From: an uncultured Collinsella sp.
GTDB taxonomy: Bacteria; Actinomycetota; Coriobacteriia; Coriobacteriales; Coriobacteriaceae
Assembly: GCA_902491895.1 (NCBI GenBank)
Contig: CABUJH010000051.1
Span: 1 to 13,125 of the forward strand
Length of the DNA stretch: 13,125 nucleotides
Reading direction: 5' to 3'
Part shown: positions 13,041 through 13,125 of the stretch, one piece after another
Position numbering within the stretch: position 1 is the first letter of the stretch
Layout of the letters: the number at the start of each line of letters is the position of its first letter
Notes under the pieces: model-generated
What the model was told of the DNA's origin: nothing
Database searches by the model: none
What the model saw: only the letters and a program-made list of their open reading frames with translations
Translations under genes and position numbers: made by a program

Positions 13041-13071
13041 GCACATAAGCCGATTGTTAGCGTCAATATAA

Positions 13072-13117
13072 TTTTCACCATTTCCACCAACGCATTTTCG
13101 CCAATCGCGCCAACGCG
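13072..13117. repeat. Imperfect tandem 23-nt repeat at the right edge
   Basis: Units 13072-13094 and 13095-13117 agree at 17 of 23 positions, both starting TTTTC and both containing CCAACGC. The region 13041-13125 otherwise holds no gene that I can support. It includes TATAAT at 13067-13072 on the plus strand without a matching -35. Confidence 0.4.
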
Positions 13118-13125
13118 GATACACC

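Larger units (their letters stand above)
11760..13050 (+). mobile_element. IS110-family insertion sequence (ends approximate)
   Basis: Single-gene element with the IS110 transposase, an upstream non-coding segment of about 150 nt rich in pairing arms, and a very short 3' segment. This fits the IS110 group, which carries its guide RNA upstream of the gene, rather than the IS1111 group, which carries it downstream. IS110 elements lack terminal inverted repeats and target duplications, so the ends cannot be fixed from one copy and these coordinates are estimates. The element is the only plus-strand, visibly more GC-rich block here. It lies between the htpG promoter region and an AT-rich stretch (13051-13125). 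Confidence 0.7.

Noticed and set aside
11695..13044. 449-codon open frame on the minus strand opposite the transposase
   Set aside because: Composition is Pro/Arg/Gly/Leu-rich antisense of a very GC-rich gene. The IS110 motifs settle the coding strand.
13067..13072. Perfect TATAAT on the plus strand
   Set aside because: No acceptable -35 at 16-18 nt spacing and no gene visible downstream within the window.
13041..13125. Possible 3' end of a minus-strand gene interrupted by the insertion element
   Set aside because: A minus-strand frame is open from the window edge into the element, but it is too short, contains the tandem repeat, and runs on antisense to the transposase. No protein family is recognisable.
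1..13125. CRISPR array, tRNA or rRNA genes
   Set aside because: No regularly spaced direct repeats and no cloverleaf or rRNA-like sequence were seen on either strand.

Overview
The window looks like chromosomal DNA from a high-GC Gram-positive of the Coriobacteriia, most like Collinsella. This rests on overall impression: GC-rich third codon positions, a 674-residue HtpG, a tandem pair of YhgE/Pip membrane proteins, and long palindromes between genes. No rRNA or tRNA gene is present to confirm it. Every chromosomal gene lies on the minus strand. The only plus-strand gene is an IS110-family transposase at the right edge.

Layout from left to right. Bases 1-60 form a long inverted repeat just beyond the 3' end of an MFS transporter gene (98-1402, minus). 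A gap of about 120 nt, filled by hairpins, separates this from an M20-family amidohydrolase/peptidase gene (1526-2824, minus). Next come a strong intrinsic terminator and an EamA/DMT-type permease (2941-3924, minus). Another strong terminator (3996-4028) closes a two-gene operon of large YhgE/Pip-like membrane proteins: the 938-residue one (6316-9132) comes first and the 729-residue one (4126-6315) second, with a stop codon directly followed by a start codon. A 440-nt gene-free stretch (9133-9572) holds the operon's promoter region, a REP-like palindrome, a 99-nt hairpin repeat and two more perfect hairpins. htpG (9573-11597, minus) follows, with a terminator-like hairpin in its leader. From about 11760 to about 13050 lies an IS110-family element with a structured upstream non-coding segment that could encode its bridge RNA.

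Functionally, the left part is a transport and peptide/amino-acid-conjugate salvage neighbourhood (MFS, M20 hydrolase, DMT permease). The middle is an envelope operon of export- or secretion-type membrane proteins, and the right is the stress chaperone HtpG. Nothing ties these into one pathway.

The most unusual signals are non-coding. Two copies of a long imperfect hairpin (1443-1532 and 9381-9479) share a bulged A, a four-base loop and a tandem GA/GA internal loop, while their paired bases differ in compensating ways. Each sits directly after a minus-strand gene. The second is the candidate bridge-RNA segment before the IS110 transposase. I found no convincing new protein-based defence or biosynthetic system.
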